Below, piece after piece: positions 27,585 to 36,634 of a stretch of DNA of 64,000 nt. The translations under genes and the position numbers were made by a program. The notes under the pieces are model-generated. The model saw only the letters and a list, made by a program, of their open reading frames with translations. It searched no databases and was not told the DNA's origin. Each line of letters opens with the position of its first letter. Position 1 is the first letter of the stretch. Source of the stretch: CAIYYX01 sp035530135 (lineage in GTDB: Bacteria; Pseudomonadota; Gammaproteobacteria; Burkholderiales; Rhodocyclaceae); assembly GCA_035530135.1 (NCBI GenBank), contig DATKVJ010000006.1, forward strand, positions 1 through 64,000, read 5' to 3'.

Positions 27585-27758
27585 GATTTCAGCCGCTCAG
27601 CGACATGCTGTCGCCGCCGCAGGCACCGCACTGCCACCAGAACAATGACCCCATTCCCTCTCCCCTTCGATGCGGCATGTGCTGAATAACCCGGCGCACG
27701 CAACTTCTTTCGACAAACACGCTATAACAATATGGCTTAGGGGATAGTGGCAAACATG

Positions 27759-27777
27759 CGTTAGCATTCCGTTAGCA
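27759..27777 (+). promoter_or_regulatory. Direct repeats with 11-bp period upstream of the SARP-like gene
   Basis: CGTTAGCA occurs at 27759-27766 and again at 27770-27777, separated by 3 bp (11-bp period). SARP/BTAD regulators are known to bind direct repeats on one DNA face at about this spacing. The site lies about 95 bp before the start of such a regulator, in the 288-bp gap (27585-27872) that separates it from the divergent protease-kinase operon. No convincing -35/-10 pair was found nearby. Nothing else is evident in the gap. Confidence 0.45.
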
Positions 27778-27872
27778 GAAGACGACAGGTGAGGTCACAA
27801 GGCCAATCAATAGGTCAATTCAGCAGGACAGAAACAAGCGATGTCGCCGGTCGCTCTCATTCTTGGAGGAGC

Positions 27873-30800
27873 ATGAGACGACTTCATTTCAAGACCTTCG
27901 GCGTGCCGGAGCTGTTCGCTGACGGGCAGGAGGCCGTGCGCCTGCGCTACCGCAAGGGTTACGCGCTTCTGGCTTATCTCGCCGTCGAGCGCAATCGCTG
28001 GCATGAACGCCGGCGTCTGGCCGATCTTTTCTGGCCGAATCTGGCGCCGGAGGCGGCGCGCGCCAACCTGCGCCTGATCCTCAAGAATCTCGCCGACGTC
28101 ATGGCCGCCGGCGGCCATCGCTGCCTGAACGTCGAGCGCAACCGGCTCGGACTGTTCTTCGACGCATCATTCGACGCCGACTTGCTCCTGCTCGAAGAGG
28201 ACAACCGCAAGGCGCTGCGCCAGTGCGCCGACCGCGCCGCCTGCAGCCGCCTGCTGGCCGCCTGGCATCCCTGGCTGGAATCGATCGCGGGCGAATTCCT
28301 CGCCGGCGTCGAGGCCGACGAGGGCGGCGAATTGGAGGACTGGCTGCGCGACACGCGGGCCTCTTTCGAGCGCGCGAGGTGCGCCTTGCTGGGCGATTGC
28401 GTACTTCATGCGCGCCGCAGCGGCGCGCATGAAGAGGCCTTGAAGGCGGCGCGCGCCTGGGTTCGTTGCTGCCCGACGGAAGACGCGGCCGCCCGCGCCC
28501 AGATGGAACTGCTCGCCGCCCTCGAAGGACCTCGCGCCGCCCTCGACGCTTACGCCGACTTCGCCCGACGGCTGGAAAGTCTGGTCTGCGCGGTACCGAC
28601 GCCGGACACCGAGAAGCTGCGCCAGCGCATCGCCGCCTCAGCCGGCCCGACGACGCGCGGCGGCCAGGCAGCGGCACCGCCCGCGGACGAGGTACGCCGG
28701 GTGGTGGTACTGCACCTGGAACCCGATTGGCACGACGAGGACGAACTGCTCGAACCCGAGCGCCATCTCGCTCCCCTGGGCGCGACGCTCGATGCCGCGC
28801 TCTTGCGCTGGGGCGGTCGCCGCTTTCCGGTTGGCGGCATCGCACTCGGCGCGGTCTTCGGGCTCGCCGAAGACGGCGAACAGGCGCCGCGCCGCGCCTT
28901 GCAGGTGGCGCTGGAGATCGCCTGCCACCACGCCCGGATCGGCCTGTGCGAAGGCAAGGCGCTGATCGCCGCCACGGCGCGCCAGCCGATCGCCGGCAGC
29001 CTGTTGCCGGCGCTGGCGCAGCGGCTGGCGATGTGCGGCGAACCCGGCGAGGTGATCGTCACCGCCACCCTGGCCGGAGAACTGCACGCCCTCGCCGGCT
29101 TTGCGCCGCTGCCGCGGCGCCGCTTCGCGGGAGTCGCGGGGGAACATACCCCCTGCCGCGTCGTCGCAGCCGGTGCCGACGATCCCGCCCTCGCCGCCTT
29201 CGCCACGCCCTTCATCGGCCGCTGGCAGGAACTTCTGCGTTTGACCGAAACCATGGGCGCGGTCGCCAGAAAGGGCAGTACCCTGTTCGTCGCAGTCGTC
29301 GGTCTGCCGGGTACCGGCAAGTCCCGCCTGCTGGCGGAGTTCGCGCGCCTGCACGCGCACGCCGGCGGCATCGTTCGCTGGATCAAGCATCGCCCCGAAC
29401 TTCGTCATGTGGCGTTGGGCGCCCTGCGCCCGGAAGACGCGGACATGGAGAACCTGGCCGGACGCGGCCTGATCGACGCGATGATCGCCAAGCTGTTCGC
29501 GCCCTCCGGCAGCGGCTGGCCGGCGCTACTCATCTTCGACGACCTGCATTGGGCGGACGAAGCCACGCGGGAACTGCTCGCCATCGCCATGCAAGCCCCG
29601 GCCCCGACGCCGGTCCTGGCGGTCCTGGTGTGCCGGCCGGAGACGGGCATGGAACCGGTCGGCGGCGTCATTCTGCCGCAGGTGATACTGCCGCCGCTGA
29701 GCCTGCCGGAGTCGATGGCGCTGATCGCCTCCCTAGACCCGGACGGTCACGTCGATGAAGCACGGCGCGCCCAATTGGCCAGGATGAGCGGCGGCTTGCC
29801 GCTGTGCGCCGAATACCTCGCCCGAGGAGCGCACGACCAGACCGTCTCGGACGCTTCGCTGTTCGGCGTACTGCAAAGCGTGCTCGACCGGATGGGGCCG
29901 GACAAGACCATCATCCAGGCCGCCTCGGTGCTGGGTGCCTCGTTCCACGGCGACGGCCTGCGCAGCCTGCTGCCCGGGCGCGACATCGCCGCCGCGCTGA
30001 AGCTGGCCGTCACCCTGGCCATCGTCGAGCGCACGGGCGAGGACAGCCTCGCCTTCCGCCATGCCCTGCTGCGCGATTGCGCCTATCAGAGCGCGCCGCC
30101 GCAGACGCGGCGCGACTGGCACCGCAAGGCCGCGCAGTGGCTGACGCTGCAGCCCGGCGCCGCACCAGCCGACATCGCCCAGCACTACGAAGCCGCGCAA
30201 GCCTGGCCCGAGGCCTGCACGCACTGGCGCCAAGCCGCCGAGACGGCCTATCTCGAAGAGTTCGCCAGCGAAGCCAAGGAGGCGGCGCTACGCGCCCTAG
30301 CCGCTGCGGCGAAGCACGGGCGATGCGGCGCCGCCGAACGGGCCGAACTCGAACTGCTGGCCGGCTATGCGACCTTGATGACCGACGGCTATGGCGCCAA
30401 AGGCGCACAGAAATTCTTCGCGCCGCTGGTGGCGCACGCATCCGAAGAGCTACCGCAGGAGACCCGATTCCGGGCGCTGTGCGGCATGGCGGCGGCATTC
30501 CCTCAAGGCCGCAACGAGGGGCTGGAGACGATGCGCCGCATCGAGAATATGGCGTGCCTGCCCGTCCAGCGCATGATGGCCAATTATGGCTACGCCAGCA
30601 TTCTGCACTGGCGCGGAGAGTTTGCCGCAGCGCTGCAGCGGATCGAGGAAGTCATCAAAATCGGCGCGACTATCCCCGCCCACGAATGGCTGCCCTACTC
30701 GGCGGACAATCCGGTCATCGCCTGCCGAGCCCTGAAGGCCGTGGTTCTGGCCTATAGCGGTACTGCCGAAGAGGCGATCGCGACCGCCGAAGAGGCGGTA

Positions 30801-31385
30801 AGCGAAGCGCGCCGCGAGGGCCGCGTCCATGGCCTGTGCTTTGCGCTCACCCTGGCCGCGAGCGTGCATCTCATACTGAACCGCCCGGAGGACACGGAAC
30901 GCTTTGCCGCCGAGGGGCGGGCACTCGCGACGCGGCACCGCTTCCAGTTCTGGCAGGCGTACAACGCCTTGTTCGATTTGTGGGTCCAGGCCCGACAGGG
31001 TCGCTTCGCCCTGCGCCAGTCCTTCAAGCTGATCTCGCTGCACCGCGAGATTGCCGCCGCCTCGCGCCTGAGCCCGGTCACCTCGTGGTGGTTCGTGGCC
31101 TGCATCTGCGAAGCGCTGGAGCGCTGGTCATTGCTCGACGCCGTCGCCGCGCGCGCCCTGACCCTGGCCAAGAACGGCGGCGACACCCACTGCATGCCGG
31201 ACCTGATGCGCCAGCGCGCCCTCGCCCGGCATGCGCGCGGCGATGCCCCGGGTGCCCGGCGCTGGCTGCAAGACGCGTATGCGCTACTCGAAACCCAGGG
31301 CAGCCTCGGCCTCATCCCGCGCCTGGCCCGCGTCGGCGAGCGGATCGGCGTACCGGCCTCAATCCCCCTGCCGGTGACTCGCTGA
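27873..31385 (+). CDS. Large SARP-like regulator: BTAD, degenerate cyclase-like domain, AAA NTPase, TPR-like tail
   Basis: A 1170-residue predicted transcription factor. Order: an OmpR-type winged helix (1-100, KGYALLAYLAVERNRWHERR) and bacterial transcriptional activator domain (about 105-250); a region at 272-436 that reads as a class III nucleotide-cyclase fold (ARIGLCEGKALIAATARQ, MCGEPGEVIVTATLAGEL) without the catalytic Asp pair; an NTPase with Walker A GLPGTGKS near 476 and Walker B LLIFDDLHWADEA near 551; and a long alpha-helical TPR-like tail to the end. The start at 27873 has GGAGGA just upstream. It is divergent from the kinase operon. The last 27 bp overlap the convergent dehydrogenase gene. 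Targets are unknown. Confidence 0.85.
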   Translation: MRRLHFKTFGVPELFADGQEAVRLRYRKGYALLAYLAVERNRWHERRRLADLFWPNLAPEAARANLRLILKNLADVMAAGGHRCLNVERNRLGLFFDASFDADLLLLEEDNRKALRQCADRAACSRLLAAWHPWLESIAGEFLAGVEADEGGELEDWLRDTRASFERARCALLGDCVLHARRSGAHEEALKAARAWVRCCPTEDAAARAQMELLAALEGPRAALDAYADFARRLESLVCAVPTPDTEKLRQRIAASAGPTTRGGQAAAPPADEVRRVVVLHLEPDWHDEDELLEPERHLAPLGATLDAALLRWGGRRFPVGGIALGAVFGLAEDGEQAPRRALQVALEIACHHARIGLCEGKALIAATARQPIAGSLLPALAQRLAMCGEPGEVIVTATLAGELHALAGFAPLPRRRFAGVAGEHTPCRVVAAGADDPALAAFATPFIGRWQELLRLTETMGAVARKGSTLFVAVVGLPGTGKSRLLAEFARLHAHAGGIVRWIKHRPELRHVALGALRPEDADMENLAGRGLIDAMIAKLFAPSGSGWPALLIFDDLHWADEATRELLAIAMQAPAPTPVLAVLVCRPETGMEPVGGVILPQVILPPLSLPESMALIASLDPDGHVDEARRAQLARMSGGLPLCAEYLARGAHDQTVSDASLFGVLQSVLDRMGPDKTIIQAASVLGASFHGDGLRSLLPGRDIAAALKLAVTLAIVERTGEDSLAFRHALLRDCAYQSAPPQTRRDWHRKAAQWLTLQPGAAPADIAQHYEAAQAWPEACTHWRQAAETAYLEEFASEAKEAALRALAAAAKHGRCGAAERAELELLAGYATLMTDGYGAKGAQKFFAPLVAHASEELPQETRFRALCGMAAAFPQGRNEGLETMRRIENMACLPVQRMMANYGYASILHWRGEFAAALQRIEEVIKIGATIPAHEWLPYSADNPVIACRALKAVVLAYSGTAEEAIATAEEAVSEARREGRVHGLCFALTLAASVHLILNRPEDTERFAAEGRALATRHRFQFWQAYNALFDLWVQARQGRFALRQSFKLISLHREIAAASRLSPVTSWWFVACICEALERWSLLDAVAARALTLAKNGGDTHCMPDLMRQRALARHARGDAPGARRWLQDAYALLETQGSLGLIPRLARVGERIGVPASIPLPVTR

Positions 31386-32852
31386 ATCTCGCGGCAGCGA
31401 AGGGTCCGCCCGGCCCAGGAAGAGGCGCAATGCCAGACGCTGCAAGGCATTGCCGTAAGGGGGATAGAACAGATCGATCGGGAAGAAGCGCTGGCGCTTG
31501 AACACCGTCTTGGCGTGAGACAGCTCGCGGAAGCCCTCGACGCCGTGATAGCTGCCCATGCCGGAGTTGCCCACGCCGCCGAAGGGCGCGTCGTGATTGA
31601 CCACGTGCCAGCCCCAGTCGTTGATGGTGACGCCGCCCGAATGCGTGTTGCGCAGCAGCGTCTGGCGCTCAGCGGCGTCGTGGCTGAAGCAGTACAGGGC
31701 CAGCGGCCGGTCGCCGGCGTTGATGAAGCGCACCGCATCGTCCAGGGTGTCGTAGGCCACCACCGGCAGGATGGGGCCGAACAGTTCTTCCTTCATGATG
31801 CGCATCGTCGCGCTGCAATTCGTGACGATGTGCAGCGGCATCTTGCGGCCGTCGCGCGCGGCCACGTACTCGGCGCAGGGGATCACCGTGGCGCCCTTGG
31901 CGCGCGCGTCGGCCAGCAGTTCTGAAATGCGCGCGAGGTGACGCTCGTTGATCACCCAGGTGTAGTCCCGGCCGGCGCCGGCCGCCGTGCCATAGAGACT
32001 GGCGAAGCTCTCCCTGGCGGCGGCGACGAAGTCATCGACGCGCTCCGCCGGCACCAGCGCGTAGTCGGGCGAGACGCAGATCTGCCCGCAGTTGACGACT
32101 TTTCCGTGGGTGATGCGCTTGGCGGCATCGGCGAGCGGATAGTGGCGCGTCACCACCGCCGGCGACTTGCCGCCGAGCTCCAGGGTCACCGGCGTCAGGT
32201 TGTCGGCGGCGGTGCGCATGACGATCTTGCCGACCGCGGGCGAGCCGGTGAACACGATGTGGTTGAAGGGCAACGCGGTGAAGGCGCCGGGGTCCGCGAG
32301 CTCCTCGCCCACCAGCGCGACTTCGTCCTCGGTGAAGATTTCGGCCAGCATCCGCTCCAGGGCGAGGTTGGTGGCCGGGGTGAGTTCCGGCATCTTGATC
32401 ATCACCCGATTGCCGGCCGCCAATGCGGCGATCAGCGGACCGACGGCGAGGTAGACGGGAAAATTCCAGGGCACGATGACGCCGACCACCCCCTTGGGCT
32501 GGTACGTCACCCGCAGGCTGTTGGAGAGGAACAGCAGCTCGGTGGCGCGGGGGCTGGGCCGCATCCAGCGCCCGAGGTGGGCGAGCGCGTGATTGGCCTC
32601 CAGGGTGGCGCCCAGCAGGTCGAGCATTTTCGATTCGGCCGGGGTGCGGCGACCGAAGTCCCGGTTCATCGCCTCGGCCAGCACGTCCTGATAGCGACCG
32701 ATCTGCCTTTTCAGCGCCCTGATCTTGGCTCGGCGCTGTTCCTCCGCGGGATAGGGCTGGGCCTCGAATGCGGCACGCTGCGCCGCGAAGATCCGCAGGA
32801 CGCGCGCAATGGCATCGGCGTTCTGGTTCTGCAATCGTGTGGAGACGTTCAT
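31359..32852 (-). CDS. Coniferyl-aldehyde-dehydrogenase-type aldehyde dehydrogenase
   Basis: A 497-residue NAD(P)-dependent aldehyde dehydrogenase of the class 3 / coniferyl aldehyde subfamily, which oxidises aromatic or long-chain aldehydes to acids. Key parts are VPWNFPVYLAVGP, the cofactor loop FTGSPAVGKIV, ELGGKSPAVV with the general-base Glu, the catalytic Cys in NCGQICVSPDY and the C-terminal GMGSYHGVEGFRELSH. The hydrophobic C-terminus may touch the membrane. ATG at 32852 has GGGAG 6 bp upstream. It ends inside the 3' end of the large regulator gene. The thiolase gene upstream on the same strand may be co-transcribed. The actual substrate is not known. Confidence 0.87.
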   Translation of the reverse strand: MNVSTRLQNQNADAIARVLRIFAAQRAAFEAQPYPAEEQRRAKIRALKRQIGRYQDVLAEAMNRDFGRRTPAESKMLDLLGATLEANHALAHLGRWMRPSPRATELLFLSNSLRVTYQPKGVVGVIVPWNFPVYLAVGPLIAALAAGNRVMIKMPELTPATNLALERMLAEIFTEDEVALVGEELADPGAFTALPFNHIVFTGSPAVGKIVMRTAADNLTPVTLELGGKSPAVVTRHYPLADAAKRITHGKVVNCGQICVSPDYALVPAERVDDFVAAARESFASLYGTAAGAGRDYTWVINERHLARISELLADARAKGATVIPCAEYVAARDGRKMPLHIVTNCSATMRIMKEELFGPILPVVAYDTLDDAVRFINAGDRPLALYCFSHDAAERQTLLRNTHSGGVTINDWGWHVVNHDAPFGGVGNSGMGSYHGVEGFRELSHAKTVFKRQRFFPIDLFYPPYGNALQRLALRLFLGRADPSLPRDSASHRQGD

Positions 32853-32949
32853 CGAAACTCCCGGGGAAGCGCTTGGGTCACCGTACCTTGCCACAGTTAT
32901 AAAGGCGGCGGCGCCAGCCGACAGCGACGGGCTCCGCCACGCCTCGCCC

Positions 32950-34137
32950 CTAAACCCGGCCGTACATCGTCACCACCGCGGCCCCGCCCAGGCCCAGGTT
33001 GTGCTGCAGCGCGATCTTGGCGCCGCTCACCTGGGTCGCTTCTGCGCTACCGCGCAACTGGCGGGTCAGCTCGTAACATTGTGCCAGTCCGGTTGCGCCC
33101 AAGGGGTGCCCCTTCGATAACAAGCCCCCCGAGGGGTTGGTGACGAGCTTGCCGCCATAGGTATTGGCGCCATTTTCGACAAAGCGCTCGGCTTCACCCA
33201 CCGGGCAAAAGCCCAGTCCCTCGTAGGTGAGCAGTTCGTTCTGCGCGAAGCAGTCGTGCAGCTCGCAAACATCGACCTCGTCCGGCCCGACGCCGGCCTC
33301 GTCATAGACCTGCTTGGCGGCGCCGGCCGTCATCTGGAAACCCACCAGATCGATCATCGACTGGCTCTCGAAGGTGCTCGGGTGATCGGTCGTCATTGCT
33401 TGGGCCAGGATCTGCACCCTGGGCGATAGGCCATGACGATCCGCGAAGGCCTTGGAGACCAGCAGGGCGGCCGCGCCGCCGCAGGTCGGCGGGCAAGCCA
33501 TCAGGCGGGTCAGGACGCCCGGCCAGAAGACGGGCGACTGCATGACGTCGTCCTCGCTCAGCACCTTGCGCAGCAGCGCCAGCGGGTTGTTCGCCGCGTG
33601 GCGGCTGGCCTTGGCGCGGATCTTGGCGAAGGTCTCCAGTCGGGTGCCGTACTTCATCATGTGCTCGTGGCCCGCCCCGCCGAAGTAGCGCAGCGCCAGC
33701 GGCAAGTTGGCGCTGTCCGGGGACAGTTTGTCGCACAAGGCGTCGAACTTGGCGAAGGTGCCGGGCCGGTCCGTCCAGGTCATGCCCAGCGCGCCGGGCT
33801 GCATTTGCTCGAAGCCGACCGCCAGCACGCAGTCGGCCATACCGCCGGCGATGGCTTGCCGCGCCAGGTATAAGGCGGTCGATCCGGTGGAGCAATTGTT
33901 ATTGACGTTCACGACCGGGATACCCGTCTTGCCGACTTCGTAGAGCGCCCGCTGCCCGCAGGTGGAGTCGCCATAGACATAACCGGCATAGGCTTGCTGC
34001 ACCTGCTTGTAGTCGATACCAGCGTCAGCCAGGGCGAGCCGGATGGCCTGGGCGCCCATTTCAAAATAGGCTGCGCTGGCCCCGGGTTTCGTGAACGGGA
34101 TCATGCCGACCCCCGCCACCAGAATTTGCTGTGTCAT
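32950..34137 (-). CDS. SCP-x-like thiolase (lipid-transfer protein family)
   Basis: A 395-residue thiolase-superfamily protein of the type annotated as lipid-transfer or sterol-carrier-protein-X thiolase. The nucleophile Cys82 is in NNNCSTGSTALY, the downstream His in GGLLSKGHPLGATG, and LQHNLGLGGA near the end. Such enzymes cleave beta-ketoacyl-CoA or beta-hydroxyacyl-CoA with branched, aromatic or steroid-derived chains. GGAG lies 8 bp before the ATG. It is 97 bp upstream of the aldehyde dehydrogenase on the same strand and divergent from an MFS exporter. Confidence 0.88.
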   Translation of the reverse strand: MTQQILVAGVGMIPFTKPGASAAYFEMGAQAIRLALADAGIDYKQVQQAYAGYVYGDSTCGQRALYEVGKTGIPVVNVNNNCSTGSTALYLARQAIAGGMADCVLAVGFEQMQPGALGMTWTDRPGTFAKFDALCDKLSPDSANLPLALRYFGGAGHEHMMKYGTRLETFAKIRAKASRHAANNPLALLRKVLSEDDVMQSPVFWPGVLTRLMACPPTCGGAAALLVSKAFADRHGLSPRVQILAQAMTTDHPSTFESQSMIDLVGFQMTAGAAKQVYDEAGVGPDEVDVCELHDCFAQNELLTYEGLGFCPVGEAERFVENGANTYGGKLVTNPSGGLLSKGHPLGATGLAQCYELTRQLRGSAEATQVSGAKIALQHNLGLGGAAVVTMYGRV

Positions 34138-34318
34138 TGCGCTTTCTCCATTAAAAAGATGACCAATAGCCTGGCTTTTCCTTCGTCGATGGGACGTATC
34201 ATAAGACCTTGCATGGGCCCGTGCTTTACGCGGTTCGTATTGGCTGCGCCGGGCCGACCTATGCCGTAAAATCCACGGCGTCGCGCCCGGGACCCGGGCG
34301 CATGCCGAGCCCGCAGCC

Positions 34319-35515
34319 GTGACCCGAAACAAGCTCAAGATCCTGATCGGCGTCTCCGCCGCAGCCTTCCTCGGCCCCTTCACCCAGACCGTGTATACCC
34401 CCAGCCTGCCGGCGCTGCAGGGCTTCTTCGGGGTGAACACCGTGCTGGTCAACCTGACCATCTCGCTCTATTCGGTGGTTTTCGCGCTCGGCAACCTGTT
34501 CGTCGGACCGCTCGCCGACCGCTGGGGCCGGCGCACGCTGCTGTTTCCCGGGCTGACGGTGTTCTGCCTGGGCTCCCTGGTCTGCCTGTTCTCGTCTTCC
34601 TACTGGCTGTTCCTGGCCGGCCGCCTGCTCCAAGGGCTGGGTGCGAGCGCCGGCAGCGTGGTCGCCGGCGCGGTGGTCGCGGATATCTACGCGCCGCACG
34701 AGCGCGCCCGGGCCATGGGCGTCTATCAGACGGTGGTGTACCTGGGGCCGGTATTCGGCCCGGTAGCCGGCGGCCTGATCGCCGCCTATCTGCACTGGCA
34801 GTGGGCCTTCGCGCTGCTCGCCGTGGTGGCGGCGTTGCTCTGGGCTTACAACCGCAGCCGGCTGCCCGAGACCCTGCCCCGCGACCTGGTGCCGATCCGG
34901 ATCACCTGGCACACCTTCCGGGGCGTGCTGGCCAAGCCCGCCGCGGCCGCCATCCTGCTGGTCGGCTTCAGCCAGTTCTATGGCTACTACGTTTTCCTGG
35001 TCTTCCTGCCCGGCCTCTTGAGCTCGCTGCTGGCGCAATCGACGGCTTCCCTGGGCTTCTTCTTCCTGCCGCTGACCGTGGGCATCCTGCTCGGCATCAG
35101 CATCGGCCGCCACTGGCAGAAGCGCTGGACGCGCACCCGGATCACCGTCACCTGTTCCTTCGGCATCAGCGCCACCGTCTTCCTGCTCTGGCTCGCCCTG
35201 GCCGCTCACGCGCTCAGCGTGCCGCTCCTGGTCGCGCTCCTGGCCGCCTACGGCGTGCTGCTCGGGGCCAGCCTGCCGGTGCAGACCACCATCCTGGTCA
35301 ACCAGTTCCAGCAGGAGAAGGCCACGGCGCTGGGCATCTACAATCTGGCGCGCTTTTCCGGAGCCGCCGCCGGACCCGTGGCGGGCGGGCTGATCGAGCT
35401 CCGCTACGGCGCCGCGGCGGTGTTCCTGAGCCTGGCGCTGCTGCTCTTCCTGGCCGCCGCGGTGATCCGCCGCAATCTTTCCGATCCCTACGAGATCAGT
35501 CCAGAGACTTCCTGA
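34319..35515 (+). CDS. MFS transporter, Bcr/CflA-type drug or metabolite exporter
   Basis: A 398-residue inner-membrane protein with 12 predicted helices. The loop 2-3 motif GPLADRWGRRTLLFPG and the motif C-like LGPVFGPVAGGLIAAY place it among proton-coupled exporters of the Bcr/CflA group. The start is a GTG at 34319, since the ATG at 34301 reads into a stop after six codons. The last 20 bp overlap the convergent ABC permease gene. The substrate cannot be read from the sequence. Confidence 0.87.
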   Translation: MTRNKLKILIGVSAAAFLGPFTQTVYTPSLPALQGFFGVNTVLVNLTISLYSVVFALGNLFVGPLADRWGRRTLLFPGLTVFCLGSLVCLFSSSYWLFLAGRLLQGLGASAGSVVAGAVVADIYAPHERARAMGVYQTVVYLGPVFGPVAGGLIAAYLHWQWAFALLAVVAALLWAYNRSRLPETLPRDLVPIRITWHTFRGVLAKPAAAAILLVGFSQFYGYYVFLVFLPGLLSSLLAQSTASLGFFFLPLTVGILLGISIGRHWQKRWTRTRITVTCSFGISATVFLLWLALAAHALSVPLLVALLAAYGVLLGASLPVQTTILVNQFQQEKATALGIYNLARFSGAAAGPVAGGLIELRYGAAAVFLSLALLLFLAAAVIRRNLSDPYEISPETS

Positions 35516-36629
35516 AGCGCAGCACCGCGATCGCCAAGAGGCTCGCGGACAGCGCCGCCAGCGCCGCCATCTGCGGCCACAGCACGGCTATGCCGACGCC
35601 CTTCAGGAAACAACTGCGGATGATCACCAGAAAGTAGCGCAGCGGATCGAGGTAGGTGAACCACTGCAGCACGGGGGGCATGCTCGAAATCGGGAAGCTG
35701 AATCCGGAGAGGATGAACATCGGGTTCAACACGAAGAAGTTCGAGGCGAAGGCCTGCTGCTGGGTCATGCACACGGTCGAGATCAGGAGGCCGATGGCCA
35801 GCACGCTCATCAGGAACAGGCAGGTGCCGGCGAAGAGCAGCAGCGGGTCGCCGACGAAGGGCACGTCGAACCAGAGCATGCCCACCGCAGCCACGATGGC
35901 CACCTCGAACAGCCCGATCAGGAAGAAGGGCAGCGTCTTGCCGATGATGAATTCGATCGGCCGGATCGGCGTGACCAGGATCTGCTCCAGCGTGCCGACC
36001 TCGCGCTCCCTGACGATCGCGAAGGCGGTGAGATTGACGATGGTGATCAGGGTCAGCGTCCCGATCACGCCGGGCACGAAGAACCAGCGGCTGTTGAGAT
36101 TCGGGTTGTACCAGTAGCGCTCGGCCATGGTCACGTTCACCATCGGCCGCCCCAGCGCCCGGCCGGTCCGCTGCGCCAGTTCGAGGGCATAGTTCTGGCC
36201 GAAGCTGCCGGCGATCTGGCCGACGTAGCCCAGGGCGATCAACGCGGTGTTGGAATTGCTGCCGTCGGCCAGCACCTGGATCGGAGAACTCTGGCCCTTC
36301 TCCAGGAGTTCTGCGAAACCCGGCGGCACCACGATGCCGACCTCGGCGTCGCCCTTCTCGATGGCATCCCGCACCTCGCCCCGGGTGGCCGCCGGCACCG
36401 TCAACTTGAAGCGGCCGCTGGCGGCGAAGGCGGCGGTGAGCGAACGGCTCGCCTGGGTGTGGTCCTGGTCGAGCACGGCGGTGGACACGTTGAACACCTC
36501 GAAGGTCGCGGCGTAGCCGAACAGCAGCATCTGGATGATCGGCGGAATCAGCAGGCGCAATCGCGCCGAGCGGTCCCGCTTGAGTTGCAGGAACTCCTTG
36601 ATCAGCAGTTCGGCGATGCGCCTGATCAT
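35496..36629 (-). CDS. ABC-2 type transporter permease (YbhR/YhhJ-like), second of two
   Basis: A 377-residue inner-membrane permease with one N-terminal helix (about 27-45), a large extracytoplasmic domain (50-175) and a C-terminal block of five helices. FAIVREREVGTLEQILVTPI is the hallmark cytoplasmic loop of ABC-2 permeases. It starts at 36629, 5 bp after the first permease ends. It is similar in plan to its upstream neighbour, suggesting a heterodimeric export channel. It is the last gene of a five-gene exporter operon. Confidence 0.92.
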   Translation of the reverse strand: MIRRIAELLIKEFLQLKRDRSARLRLLIPPIIQMLLFGYAATFEVFNVSTAVLDQDHTQASRSLTAAFAASGRFKLTVPAATRGEVRDAIEKGDAEVGIVVPPGFAELLEKGQSSPIQVLADGSNSNTALIALGYVGQIAGSFGQNYALELAQRTGRALGRPMVNVTMAERYWYNPNLNSRWFFVPGVIGTLTLITIVNLTAFAIVREREVGTLEQILVTPIRPIEFIIGKTLPFFLIGLFEVAIVAAVGMLWFDVPFVGDPLLLFAGTCLFLMSVLAIGLLISTVCMTQQQAFASNFFVLNPMFILSGFSFPISSMPPVLQWFTYLDPLRYFLVIIRSCFLKGVGIAVLWPQMAALAALSASLLAIAVLRFRKSLD

Positions 36630-36634
36630 CTGTC

